NCBI RefSeq assembly: GCF_011752975.1
Contig: NZ_VWWP01000005.1
Span: forward strand, 280,005 to 344,004
Direction of reading: 5' to 3'
Source: Chryseobacterium sp. Tr-659
GTDB lineage: Bacteria; Bacteroidota; Bacteroidia; Flavobacteriales; Weeksellaceae
DNA: 64,000 nucleotides
Under the pieces are notes generated by a model. That model was not told the DNA's origin. It did no database searches and saw only the letters and a list, made by a program, of their open reading frames with translations. How positions within the stretch are numbered: position 1 is the stretch's first letter; each line of letters opens with the position of its first letter. The position numbers and the translations under genes were made by a program. Positions 11,262 through 19,256 of the stretch are shown one piece after another.

Positions 11262-12605
11262 ATGGATGATTTTATTGCTGCCCGCGCCCAGATGGCGCTC
11301 TCCCTGGGCTTTCATATCATATTCTCATGTGTGGGTATGGTGATGCCTTTTCTAATGGCTTTTGCCCATTGGAAATATCTGAAAACCAATAATGAAGTAT
11401 ATAAAGGATTGACAAAAGCCTGGAGTAAAGGTGTAGCCATCTTATTTGCCACCGGTGCTGTTTCAGGTACAATGCTGTCCTTTGAACTGGGACTATTGTG
11501 GCCTGGTTTTATGAAACATGCCGGACCTATTTTCGGAATGCCGTTTTCTCTGGAAGGAACTGCTTTTTTTATTGAAGCTATTGCTATCGGGTTCTTTTTA
11601 TATGGATGGGAAAGATTCAATAAATGGTTTCACTGGTTCTGCGGCTTCCTTGTTGGAGTAAGCGGGCTGGCTTCAGGAATTCTGGTAGTGGCCGCCAATG
11701 CATGGATGAACTCTCCTACCGGCTTTGATTATATTAATGGACAATACCTTAATATAGATCCTATTAAGGCAATGTTCAATGATGCTTGGTTTCCACAGGC
11801 ACTTCATATGACGGTGGCCGCATTTTGTGCAACAGGTTTTGCTGTGGCCGGGGTTCACGCTTTTATGATTATGCGAAAAAGAAATGTTGAGTTTCATACC
11901 AAAGCTTTTAGAATTGCAGTAGGTTTTGCTCTTATCGGTGCATTCGGGGCTCCTTTAAGTGGTGATATTGCCGCTAAATCTGTAGCAGAAAGGCAGCCGA
12001 TTAAACTGGCAGCAATGGAAGCTCACTTCGAAACGGAGAAAGGCGCCTCATTTGTTATCGGCGGAATTCCTGATGAAGAAAAAGAAGAAGTGAAATATGC
12101 CGTAAAGATTCCAAAGGTTTTAAGTTTCCTGGTGAGTAATGATTTCAATTCTGAAGTAAAAGGTCTTAAAGATTTCCCAAGAGATGAATGGCCTCCTATT
12201 GCGGTTGTTCATTATGCTTTTCAGATTATGATCTTTTTCGGAGTGGTAATGATTATTATTGGGGTCATTTATTTATATGCTTTCTTCTTTAGAAAAGAAT
12301 GGCTCACTAAGCACTGGCTGTTAAAAACATTCTTAATAGCAACACCATTCGGATATATTGCTCTGGAAGCGGGATGGACGGTAACTGAAGTTGGCAGACA
12401 GCCATGGATTATCTACGGAATTATGAAGACTGTAGACGCCGTTACTCCAATGCCGGGCATACAATATTCATTCTACTTTTTCACGGCCATTTTCGTATCA
12501 TTATCATTAATTCTTGTTTTCCTTTTAAGAAGACAGATTCAGATGGTACCGAAACTTTACGATCCAACCGATGCTCAGTTTAACGATAAAAACAAAAGAT
12601 CATGA
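11262..12605 (+). CDS. cydA: Cytochrome bd oxidase subunit I
   Basis: Catalytic heme-bearing subunit of the bd-type quinol oxidase, which oxidises quinol (menaquinol expected in Flavobacteriia) and reduces oxygen at high affinity in the inner membrane. Seen: the N-terminal RAQMALSLGFHIIFSC segment with the heme-ligand His, GLLWPGFM, many membrane helices and the conserved GRQPWIIYG motif near residue 384. At 447 residues it is shorter than E. coli CydA (522), consistent with the short Q-loop class. Its stop overlaps the cydB start (ATGA), so the subunits are translationally coupled. Confidence 0.95.
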   Translation: MDDFIAARAQMALSLGFHIIFSCVGMVMPFLMAFAHWKYLKTNNEVYKGLTKAWSKGVAILFATGAVSGTMLSFELGLLWPGFMKHAGPIFGMPFSLEGTAFFIEAIAIGFFLYGWERFNKWFHWFCGFLVGVSGLASGILVVAANAWMNSPTGFDYINGQYLNIDPIKAMFNDAWFPQALHMTVAAFCATGFAVAGVHAFMIMRKRNVEFHTKAFRIAVGFALIGAFGAPLSGDIAAKSVAERQPIKLAAMEAHFETEKGASFVIGGIPDEEKEEVKYAVKIPKVLSFLVSNDFNSEVKGLKDFPRDEWPPIAVVHYAFQIMIFFGVVMIIIGVIYLYAFFFRKEWLTKHWLLKTFLIATPFGYIALEAGWTVTEVGRQPWIIYGIMKTVDAVTPMPGIQYSFYFFTAIFVSLSLILVFLLRRQIQMVPKLYDPTDAQFNDKNKRS

Positions 12606-13606
12606 TTTACGTTGTTATAGGTTTTCTATGGCTTTCCATCTGCCTGTATATTATTCTGGGAGGTGCTGATTTCGGAGCTGGGATTGTAGAGCTTTTCACG
12701 CATAAAAGAGCCCGTCATAAGACTAAAGAAATTATGTATGAATCTATTGCTCCTGTGTGGGAAGCGAATCACATGTGGCTCATTATTGCCATCGTTATTC
12801 TTTTTGTAGGATTTCCTGAGATTTATACCAAGATGTCTACCTATCTCCACATACCGCTGGTATTAATGCTGTTGGGAATTATTGCAAGAGGAACGGCATT
12901 TACCTTCAGACATTATGATGCAGTGAAGGATAACTGGCAGGTTTTGTATACTCAGATCTTCTATTACGCAAGTCTTTTAACCCCTTTCTTTTTAGGATTG
13001 ATTGCTGCTGCAACGGTTTCGCATTCTATTAATCCTGATGCAGTTGGGTTTCTGGATCTCTATATTTTCAGCTGGCTGAACTGGTTCGGAGTTTCTGTAG
13101 GTCTATTTACAGTGGCACTTTGCGCTTATCTGGCTTCTATTTTTTCTTTGAGAGAAACCAGAGATAAAGCAGATCTTTTATTGATGATACGAAAATCCAA
13201 ACAGACTATGATCTTTGTAGTGATTACCGGGATATTGGTTTTTGTTACCGCATATCTTTCAGATATTCCTCTTTTGATGTGGGTATTTTCAAAGCCTCTG
13301 GGTATTATGGCAATTGCTTTTGCAACGATAGCGCTATTACTTATTTTAAGAGCGATGAACCGCCAGAAACTTCTTCCTGTACGTGCTCTAGCCGGATTCC
13401 AGATGGTTATGATTCTTGTGGCAGCCACGTATCAGCATAATCCGGATATTATTTTATTAGGAAACGGGCAGCACCTTTCTTTATTGGAACATATGGCTCC
13501 TCCAAAGACAATTGCAGCACTAGGATGGGCACTGATGCTAGGTTCATTATTTATTCTTCCGTTTTTATTCTATCTGATGGCTTCATTCAGTAAACTGAGA
13601 AAGTAG
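12602..13606 (+). CDS. cydB: Cytochrome bd oxidase subunit II
   Basis: Structural partner of CydA in the inner membrane; 334 residues with about nine hydrophobic helices. Seen: the N-terminal LGGADFGAGIVELF segment, APVWEANHMWLI near residue 50 and RGTAFTFRHYD, all typical of CydB. The start lies inside the end of cydA (4-nt overlap). The next gene, a ClbS/DfsB-like protein, begins 2 nt after the stop, so all three are probably one transcript ending at the terminator near 14120. No cydX or cydDC gene is present in the window. Confidence 0.95.
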   Translation: MIYVVIGFLWLSICLYIILGGADFGAGIVELFTHKRARHKTKEIMYESIAPVWEANHMWLIIAIVILFVGFPEIYTKMSTYLHIPLVLMLLGIIARGTAFTFRHYDAVKDNWQVLYTQIFYYASLLTPFFLGLIAAATVSHSINPDAVGFLDLYIFSWLNWFGVSVGLFTVALCAYLASIFSLRETRDKADLLLMIRKSKQTMIFVVITGILVFVTAYLSDIPLLMWVFSKPLGIMAIAFATIALLLILRAMNRQKLLPVRALAGFQMVMILVAATYQHNPDIILLGNGQHLSLLEHMAPPKTIAALGWALMLGSLFILPFLFYLMASFSKLRK

Positions 13607-13608
13607 AT

Positions 13609-14124
13609 ATGCAGAATTATAAAGATAAAGCAGAGCTTATACAAGAAATTAAAAAAAGGTATGAGCTTTATGATCTGGAATTTGATGAGATCCCTGACGA
13701 TCAGAAAGATCTTTTAAAACCGGGAATTGATAAAACTCCATCACAAAATATTTCATATCAGATCGGATGGACAAACTTGCTCCTTCAATGGGAAACTGAT
13801 GAAAAGAAGGGAATTGAAGTGAAAACACCTACACCAGAATATAAATGGAATAATCTGAAAGGATTATATCAATCATTTTATAATCGGTATGGTTCCTATA
13901 GCCTGACTCAGCAAAGAGAGGCACTAAGAAGTCAAGTGAATGAAATCACAGCATGGATTGAAAATACTGACCATGAAACCTTATTTATTCCTGGCCAAAG
14001 AAAATGGGCAACAACTCCTGCTCAATGGCCGGTTTGGAAATGGATTCACATTAATACAGTGGCTCCGTTTACAAACTTTAGAATACAGCTTCGGAAATGG
14101 AAAAAAGAAAAAGGTACAGAATAG
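13609..14124 (+). CDS. ClbS/DfsB-family four-helix bundle protein
   Basis: Soluble protein of 171 residues resembling the ClbS/DfsB family (formerly DUF1706), a DinB-like four-helix bundle. ClbS itself protects E. coli from its own colibactin by opening the cyclopropane ring. Other members are uncharacterised. Seen: the NISYQIGWTNLLLQWE helix, TPEYKWNNLKGLYQSFY, and the C-terminal KWIHINTVAPFTNFR helix. It starts 2 nt after cydB, so it is co-transcribed with the oxidase; its stop lies in the loop of the downstream terminator. No colibactin-type cluster is visible, so a stress or housekeeping role is more likely than self-resistance. Confidence 0.8.
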   Translation: MQNYKDKAELIQEIKKRYELYDLEFDEIPDDQKDLLKPGIDKTPSQNISYQIGWTNLLLQWETDEKKGIEVKTPTPEYKWNNLKGLYQSFYNRYGSYSLTQQREALRSQVNEITAWIENTDHETLFIPGQRKWATTPAQWPVWKWIHINTVAPFTNFRIQLRKWKKEKGTE

Positions 14125-14135
14125 CTCTGTACCTT
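14111..14135. terminator. Bidirectional terminator between the cydAB-clbS-like operon and lysS
   Basis: A perfect 10-bp stem, AAGGTACAGA (14111-14120) with TCTGTACCTT (14126-14135), with A-runs on one side and T-runs on the other. It separates two convergent genes and overlaps the stop codon of the upstream one. Confidence 0.88.
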
Positions 14136-14161
14136 TTATATTTATATTTTCTGATAAAATA

Positions 14162-15859
14162 TTAAGCCAATTTCATCAAAAGATTTTCATCAATCTTCTC
14201 TACTTTCACAATATTATTTTTTGTCAAAGTTTTAGAAGCTTTATCCCATTTTTTACCGGATAACTGGCTTCTTTCTTTTACTTCCGCTAAAGACATTGCT
14301 TCTTCCTGAGAATTAAGGATTTCAAGGATTACTTTTTCGTCTTCTCCCAATTCAATTTGAGGAGCAGCTTTTTCAGGTCTCATCTGCGGGAAGAATAATA
14401 CTTCCTGGATCGATGCATTGTTCGTTAAGAACATGATCAACCTGTCCATACCGATTCCTAATCCAGAAGTTGGCGGCATTCCATATTCAAGTGCTCTCAA
14501 GAAGTCCTGATCGATAAACATTGCTTCATCATCTCCTCTTTCAGATAAAGCCATCTGTGCTTCAAAACGTTCTCTCTGATCAATAGGATCATTAAGCTCT
14601 GAATAAGCATTTGCGATTTCTTTACCGCAAACCATTAACTCAAAACGCTCTGTTAAACCTTCTTTGCTTCTGTGTTTCTTAGTCAGTGGAGACATTTCGA
14701 TCGGGTAATCAGTAATGAATGTCGGCTGAATAAAGTTTCCTTCACATTTTTCACCGAAAATCTCATCAATTAATTTTCCTTTCCCCATTGTTTCGTTCAC
14801 TTCAATACCGATAGACTTCGCGAAATCATATAATTCCTGTTCAGTTTTTCCGGTAATATCAAAACCTGTGAATTTCAGGATTGCTTCCGTCATAGAAACT
14901 CTTGGATAAGGAGCTTTGAAATCAACATTATGCTCTCCGAATGTAGCCGTTGTAGTTCCGTTTACCTGGATAGCACAGAATTCCAATAATTTCTCAGTGA
15001 AATCCATCATCCAGTTATAATCTTTGTAAGCTACATAGATTTCCATAGCGGTAAACTCAGGGTTGTGGGTTCTGTCCATCCCTTCATTTCTGAAGTTTTT
15101 AGAGAACTCATATACTCCGTCAAAACCACCTACGATCAATCTTTTCAGATATAATTCGTTGGCAATTCTTAAATATAACGGAATATCCAATGCATTATGG
15201 TGCGTGATAAACGGTTTTGCAGCAGCTCCACCAGGGATTGACTGCAGAATAGGTGTTTCCACTTCAAAATATCCTGCATCGTTGAAGAACGTTCTCATCG
15301 CGTTGAACAATTTTGTTCTTTTCACGAAAATTTCTTTAACCTGCGGATTTACCGTTAAGTCTACATAACGTTGTCTGTATCTTAGTTCAGGATCCGTGAA
15401 TCCGTCATGTACTACTCCGTTTTCATCAGTTTTAGCCTGAGGAAGTGGACGAAGTGCTTTGGTAAGAAGTGTAAAGTTTTTCACTAAAACAGTTTTCTCT
15501 CCTACCTGAGTGGTAAACAATTCACCTTCAATACCGATAATATCACCAATATCCAAAAGGTGCTTGTACACTTCATTATATAGTTCTTTATCTTCACCAG
15601 GACAGATTTCGTCTCTGTTGAAATACACCTGAATTTTCCCTTTAGAATCCTGCAATTCTGCGAAAGAAGCCTTCCCTTGAATTCTGCGTGACATCAATCT
15701 ACCAGCGATCTTCACCTGTTTACTTTCAGAAAAATCCTGTTTTATAGATTCTGTAGTATCTGTAATTGTATACTCATCCGCAGGGAACGCATTAATCCCC
15801 ATTTCAGTCAGCTTATTCAGCTTTTCTCTTCTAATGATTTCTTGTTCTGATAATTGCAT
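14162..15859 (-). CDS. lysS: Lysyl-tRNA synthetase, class II
   Basis: Charges tRNA-Lys with lysine in the cytosol. It has an N-terminal OB-fold anticodon-binding domain (about residues 45-150) followed by the class II catalytic core: motif 1 region around GYFEVETPILQ, motif 2 FRNEGMDRTHNPEFTAME, and motif 3 GLGIGMDRLIMFL. The length of 565 residues exceeds the usual 500 or so because of a C-terminal extension after FFPQMRPE. That extension looks like a small winged-helix-type segment, which I recall in other Bacteroidetes LysS proteins. The start MQLSEQEIIRR is the first Met in frame. Apparently monocistronic. Confidence 0.96.
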   Translation of the reverse strand: MQLSEQEIIRREKLNKLTEMGINAFPADEYTITDTTESIKQDFSESKQVKIAGRLMSRRIQGKASFAELQDSKGKIQVYFNRDEICPGEDKELYNEVYKHLLDIGDIIGIEGELFTTQVGEKTVLVKNFTLLTKALRPLPQAKTDENGVVHDGFTDPELRYRQRYVDLTVNPQVKEIFVKRTKLFNAMRTFFNDAGYFEVETPILQSIPGGAAAKPFITHHNALDIPLYLRIANELYLKRLIVGGFDGVYEFSKNFRNEGMDRTHNPEFTAMEIYVAYKDYNWMMDFTEKLLEFCAIQVNGTTTATFGEHNVDFKAPYPRVSMTEAILKFTGFDITGKTEQELYDFAKSIGIEVNETMGKGKLIDEIFGEKCEGNFIQPTFITDYPIEMSPLTKKHRSKEGLTERFELMVCGKEIANAYSELNDPIDQRERFEAQMALSERGDDEAMFIDQDFLRALEYGMPPTSGLGIGMDRLIMFLTNNASIQEVLFFPQMRPEKAAPQIELGEDEKVILEILNSQEEAMSLAEVKERSQLSGKKWDKASKTLTKNNIVKVEKIDENLLMKLA

Positions 15860-16104
15860 TTCTTATTTTTCTAAAAGCGTACAAATTTAGGCATTTTTGC
15901 GCTGACCGTCAATGAGTTTTTTCAGAAATTTTAAAATGGAAATTGTGAATATTGATTTTTGACAGAAGAATAAGAATTAACAGGTATGTGAAATTAAATG
16001 TGAGGTATTTCTCTAAGCTTTCTAAAGTGGGCTAAAGTGTTTGAAAAATAAAAACCTTTTGTGACTTTGTGGTTAAGTTTAAACACCTTTATTAATAGTA
16101 ATCA

Positions 16105-17010
16105 TTACTTATGAGAAAATCTCCACGCCAATATTCTGCTCACCTTCTGTCCCTGAGCCATATCAATTGTTTTAACCTCCGCAGCTTTCACCTTCTTTAA
16201 CAAATGGGTAAGCTTAGGCAAATTATCTTTTTTTGAAACCAGACAGGTAAACCAAAGAATCTGTGAAGAAAACAATACACTTTCGTGAATCATCTTTGTG
16301 ATGAAAGCAAGTTCTCCGCCTTCACACCATAATTCAGACTGTTGTCCACCGAAGTTAAGAAGCGGTTTTTCTTTCTTTGATTTATTAAGATTTTTTGTCT
16401 TCCTGATATTCCCTTTTAAAGCTGATTCTTCAGAATCATGGAAAGGAGGATTACACATGGTGAATGTAAATTGATCTTCAGTACCAATAATATTTTTGAA
16501 AATATGGTTGGAATCAGGCTGACGCTTTAACTGAATGACAGATGACAGATCCGGATTCTGATCTAAAATACGTTGTGCATTCTCCAGAGAAGCCTGATTG
16601 ATATCTGTTCCTAACATTTTCCAGCCATAAGACCTGTGGCCTATTAAAGGATAAACAAGATTGGCTCCTGCACCAATGTCCAGACCTTTTACAGAAGTTC
16701 CGGTTGGGATTTCCCCTGATTTTTCAGCTAATAAATCTGCAATATAGTGTACATAATCTGCCCGTCCGGGAATCGGGGGGCATAAATTGGTATCGGGAAT
16801 ATCCCAGTCTTTAATATTATAAAAATGTAAGAGTAGGGCCTTATTGAGCAGCTTAACCGCTTTAGGAATGCTGAAGTTAATGGTTAGCGTTTGATAAGCA
16901 TTTACAAAAACATAGTGTTTCAGTTCTGGCACACAAGAAATAAGCTGATCAAAATCATAGGGATTACGATGCAGATTTCTTGTGTGCAGACTGGATTTTT
17001 CAGTGGACAT
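16105..17010 (-). CDS. rlmF: 23S rRNA (adenine-1618-N6)-methyltransferase
   Basis: Methylates A1618 (E. coli numbering) of 23S rRNA using S-adenosylmethionine. Length 301 residues, as expected. Seen: the SAM-binding DIGAGAN motif (residues 111-117), acidic motif GTDINQAS, and the N6-adenine methyltransferase motif NPPF (187-190). Also present is the family-specific N-terminal sequence HRNPYDFDQLI and CPPIPGRADYVHYIADLL. It begins 3 nt after the cytochrome c lipoprotein gene, so the three minus-strand genes 17597 to 16105 may be one operon. Confidence 0.93.
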   Translation of the reverse strand: MSTEKSSLHTRNLHRNPYDFDQLISCVPELKHYVFVNAYQTLTINFSIPKAVKLLNKALLLHFYNIKDWDIPDTNLCPPIPGRADYVHYIADLLAEKSGEIPTGTSVKGLDIGAGANLVYPLIGHRSYGWKMLGTDINQASLENAQRILDQNPDLSSVIQLKRQPDSNHIFKNIIGTEDQFTFTMCNPPFHDSEESALKGNIRKTKNLNKSKKEKPLLNFGGQQSELWCEGGELAFITKMIHESVLFSSQILWFTCLVSKKDNLPKLTHLLKKVKAAEVKTIDMAQGQKVSRILAWRFSHK

Positions 17011-17013
17011 ATT

Positions 17014-17388
17014 TTATTTCTTCTGACTTAAAATATATTCCACCATTTTTTTGGCATCTTCTTTAGATACCTGTGGATGGGCAGCCATAGGCACACCTCC
17101 CCAAACTCCACTTCCGCCTTCTATAATTTTGGAAGCCAGCAATTCTATATCCTTTTCAGAGTATTTGTTTGCTATCTCCTGATAAGAAGGTCCTATCATT
17201 CTCTCTGTAGCAGAATGGCACCCTGAACAGTCTAAAGTCCCAATGATCTGGTCACCGGAAAGATTAGATTTTGCAGGCTCTGAAACAGCACTAGTTTCAG
17301 AAGAAGATGCTACTTCTGCTGTATTTTCTTTTTTAGAACAGGACATGATCAGAAGACCTAAAGTTCCTGCCAAAAATATTTTTTTCAT
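17014..17388 (-). CDS. c-type cytochrome lipoprotein
   Basis: Small single-heme cytochrome c anchored as a lipoprotein; 124 residues. The lipobox Cys is residue 17 (LLIMSCSKK). The heme c motif CSGCH lies at residues 54-58, and the likely axial Met is Met101 in GGVPMAAHP. A low-complexity Ser/Ala/Glu linker separates lipid anchor and heme domain. It is probably an electron carrier on the periplasmic side. The ATG overlaps the stop of the upstream small lipoprotein (TAATG), so the two are coupled. Confidence 0.9.
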   Translation of the reverse strand: MKKIFLAGTLGLLIMSCSKKENTAEVASSSETSAVSEPAKSNLSGDQIIGTLDCSGCHSATERMIGPSYQEIANKYSEKDIELLASKIIEGGSGVWGGVPMAAHPQVSKEDAKKMVEYILSQKK

Positions 17389-17597
17389 TATTTCTTAGCT
17401 GTAGAATCTGTTTTAGCAGCTTCAGGAGCAGGAGTTGCAGCGGCAGGAGCAGCTGGTTTTGCAGTAGAATCTGCCACAGTAGTTGCTTCAGGCTCTTCAA
17501 GCATTGTATTGCTGTCCTGTAAAGAGTGATCTACTTTTTTAGAGCAGCTTGCTAATAATAAACCTCCGATAAATGCGATTGCTAATACTTTTTTCAT
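17388..17597 (-). CDS. Small Ala/Pro/Thr-rich lipoprotein
   Basis: A 69-residue lipoprotein with signal MKKVLAIAFIGGLLLASC and a lipobox Cys at residue 18. The remainder is disordered, rich in Ala, Pro, Thr and Lys, with two DSTAK repeats. No domain recognised. It is first in a probable operon with the cytochrome c lipoprotein (overlapping TAATG) and rlmF. It might be a surface spacer or a partner of the cytochrome; this is a guess from position only. Confidence 0.78.
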   Translation of the reverse strand: MKKVLAIAFIGGLLLASCSKKVDHSLQDSNTMLEEPEATTVADSTAKPAAPAAATPAPEAAKTDSTAKK

Positions 17598-17790
17598 TGT
17601 TTTCTAATTTGGAAGCAAAAATATAAAAAATAAACTTTTAAACTGATGACAAATGTTTCCTTTGAGAAATATTTTTCACCCTCCACAATTAACAATAATT
17701 AGTTCAAATATAATAGATATTTAAAATTCATCGTTATTTTTGTGTATCGGATCATTAAGATCTGAAAATAACACATTTAATTAAAAATTT

Positions 17791-18243
17791 ATGTCTAAAA
17801 AAAAATTGTTCCGTACAGCATTATTAGCTGTGCTATCTACTCTTGTCTTTTCCTGTGAGAGCTCATCGGGAGAACCTAAGTCGGAATATTCTGACAAAAT
17901 TGAATCGGTAACACTATTGAAAACTACCAAATCATGGGATGGAACCCAATATCCCGCCTATCCCACTACACAACCTGAAATTTCTGTGCTTAAAATTGCC
18001 GTCCCTCCCAATAAGGCATTGGATTGGCACAAACATCCAGTGATCAATGCTGCTTATGTAGAAAAGGGTGAAATTCAGGTAGAAAGGAAAGATAATGGTA
18101 AAACACAATGGATAACAAAAGGCCAGGTTCTTCCTGAGATGGTGAATATAGCCCACAGAGGCAAAACCGGAGATAAGGGCGTTACTCTGATTGTTTTTTA
18201 CAGCGGAACTCCTGACATCCCGCTATCAGAACCAGTACAATAG
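17791..18243 (+). CDS. Cupin-domain lipoprotein
   Basis: Lipoprotein of 150 residues with signal MSKKKLFRTALLAVLSTLVF and lipobox Cys at residue 21. A single cupin barrel follows, with motif 1 (LDWHKHPVINAAYVEKGE) carrying two His and a Glu suited to metal binding, and a weaker motif 2 near NIAHRGKTGDKG. Such exported cupins are often annotated only by fold; the ligand is unknown. Monocistronic by spacing. Confidence 0.82.
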   Translation: MSKKKLFRTALLAVLSTLVFSCESSSGEPKSEYSDKIESVTLLKTTKSWDGTQYPAYPTTQPEISVLKIAVPPNKALDWHKHPVINAAYVEKGEIQVERKDNGKTQWITKGQVLPEMVNIAHRGKTGDKGVTLIVFYSGTPDIPLSEPVQ

Positions 18244-18253
18244 GATTAAAAAA

Positions 18254-18306
18254 AGCTTAAGACTGGAAGACGGAAACTTTCAGCTTCCTTTTTCAAGCTT
18301 TACACT
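18254..18306. repeat. Possible intergenic hairpin or tag
   Basis: Outer inverted repeat AAGCTT ... AAGCTT enclosing a purine-rich GGAAGACGGAAAC stretch and its partly complementary GCTTCC. It sits in the 118-bp gap after the cupin lipoprotein. It may be a weak terminator; I also recall similar GGAAG-rich tags in other flavobacterial intergenic DNA, which I cannot check. Confidence 0.35.
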
Positions 18307-18361
18307 TAAATCATATTATTTAATTCACTCTATATTAAAAAGATAGTAGTAAATTTAGATC

Positions 18362-19006
18362 ATGGTTTTACTATCAAAAATTCTGTTTTTCATCAGCCAT
18401 CATGGTTTTTACACTGTGATATTGCTGATCTTATTCTTTGGTCTGCTCTCTTTTCTGACAAAGAAGGTATGGTTTCTTATTCCAATCATTCCACTGGCAA
18501 TTTTAAACGGATTCGCGGGACAGTTTTTAAATGCCTGGTTTCTCAATAAATATGGTACGGAAAGCATAGCTCTCATCACTTCTGACATAGAAACCAATTC
18601 TACTCTTAACGATATGCCTATCCATGATTATGAGGCTATAGTAAAGAAACAAGATGGGAAATATGTTTCAACCTTCTTCTCTACAACTTCTGCCGCTATT
18701 TATCCTATTGAAAATGCAATTCGGATACCACAAACGGAAGTTTATTTTCCTGTAAAATATATTCCGGGGTATGAGAAAAATATTGTTATTCTCTATAATC
18801 AGTCTGATGAAGGACAAGCTGTACTCAGATATTCTAAACAAGCTCCCGTTAATTCTGCAAAAATAAAATACGAAGCAGACAGAACCAACAAGGAGTTTAT
18901 TAAAGAATATATATCAGCACTGGAAGATTATGTAAAAACATATGATGATGAAACCTATGAAGCAAAAATCAAGGAATTGAAAAAAGAGCTTAAACAACTT
19001 AAATAA
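18362..19006 (+). CDS. Uncharacterised membrane-anchored protein
   Basis: A 214-residue protein not recognised as any named family. Two hydrophobic helices at about residues 15-31 and 36-55 anchor it in the membrane. The remaining 150 residues are soluble, with a beta-rich part (YEAIVKKQDGKYVSTFF, TEVYFPVKYIPGYEKNIVILYN) and a charged, likely helical C-terminus (EAKIKELKKELKQLK). The beta part resembles the general style of DUF3592-like proteins, but I cannot assign it. It lies just upstream of the trp promoter, in the same direction. Confidence 0.7.
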   Translation: MVLLSKILFFISHHGFYTVILLILFFGLLSFLTKKVWFLIPIIPLAILNGFAGQFLNAWFLNKYGTESIALITSDIETNSTLNDMPIHDYEAIVKKQDGKYVSTFFSTTSAAIYPIENAIRIPQTEVYFPVKYIPGYEKNIVILYNQSDEGQAVLRYSKQAPVNSAKIKYEADRTNKEFIKEYISALEDYVKTYDDETYEAKIKELKKELKQLK

Positions 19007-19071
19007 TAAGGTTGTCATATTAAGTTTTTTTATTTTCTGATATTTTTTCTTTTTTGTATTAAAAAATTTTC

Positions 19072-19079
19072 TACATTTG
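19072..19079 (+). promoter_or_regulatory. Probable trp operon -7 promoter box
   Basis: TACATTTG matches the Bacteroidetes consensus TAnnTTTG. A TTG lies about 15 bases upstream, closer than the usual spacing. Transcription would start close to 19084, just before the leader peptide, so the leader mRNA would have a very short 5' UTR. Confidence 0.6.
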
Positions 19080-19092
19080 CTACATGTTAAAA

Positions 19093-19161
19093 ATGAACAA
19101 CAATATTTGGTGGTGGCTTTCAAACTCTTCGTCGGGTCTGAAGGTATTGTCATGTTGTTAA
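19093..19161 (+). CDS. trpL: trp operon leader peptide
   Basis: A 22-residue reading frame, MNNNIWWWLSNSSSGLKVL followed by SCC, with three consecutive TGG codons. Three Trp in 22 residues is the hallmark of an attenuation leader: when charged tRNA-Trp is scarce, the ribosome stalls there and changes folding of the downstream RNA. An in-frame ATG at 19084 would add MLK. The later ATG is preferred because the promoter places the transcript start next to 19084. The frame ends 35 bases before the attenuator hairpin. Confidence 0.85.
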   Translation: MNNNIWWWLSNSSSGLKVLSCC

Positions 19162-19196
19162 TTACACAGCAGAAATAATAAAATAAACAATATATA

Positions 19197-19228
19197 GGCT
19201 TTGACGGATAACGTTAAAGCCTTTTTTT
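19197..19228 (+). terminator. trp attenuator terminator
   Basis: A 10-bp stem, GGCTTTGACG (19197-19206) with CGTTAAAGCC (19212-19221, one G-U pair), a GATAA loop and seven T. It stands between the Trp-rich leader peptide and trpE, so it must be read through for the operon to be expressed. A second GGCTTT overlaps the last leader Trp codon and could compete for the 3' arm, but I did not find a fully convincing antiterminator. Confidence 0.88.
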
Positions 19229-19256
19229 ATTCCTTAACCTAAAAAAAAACAACAAG

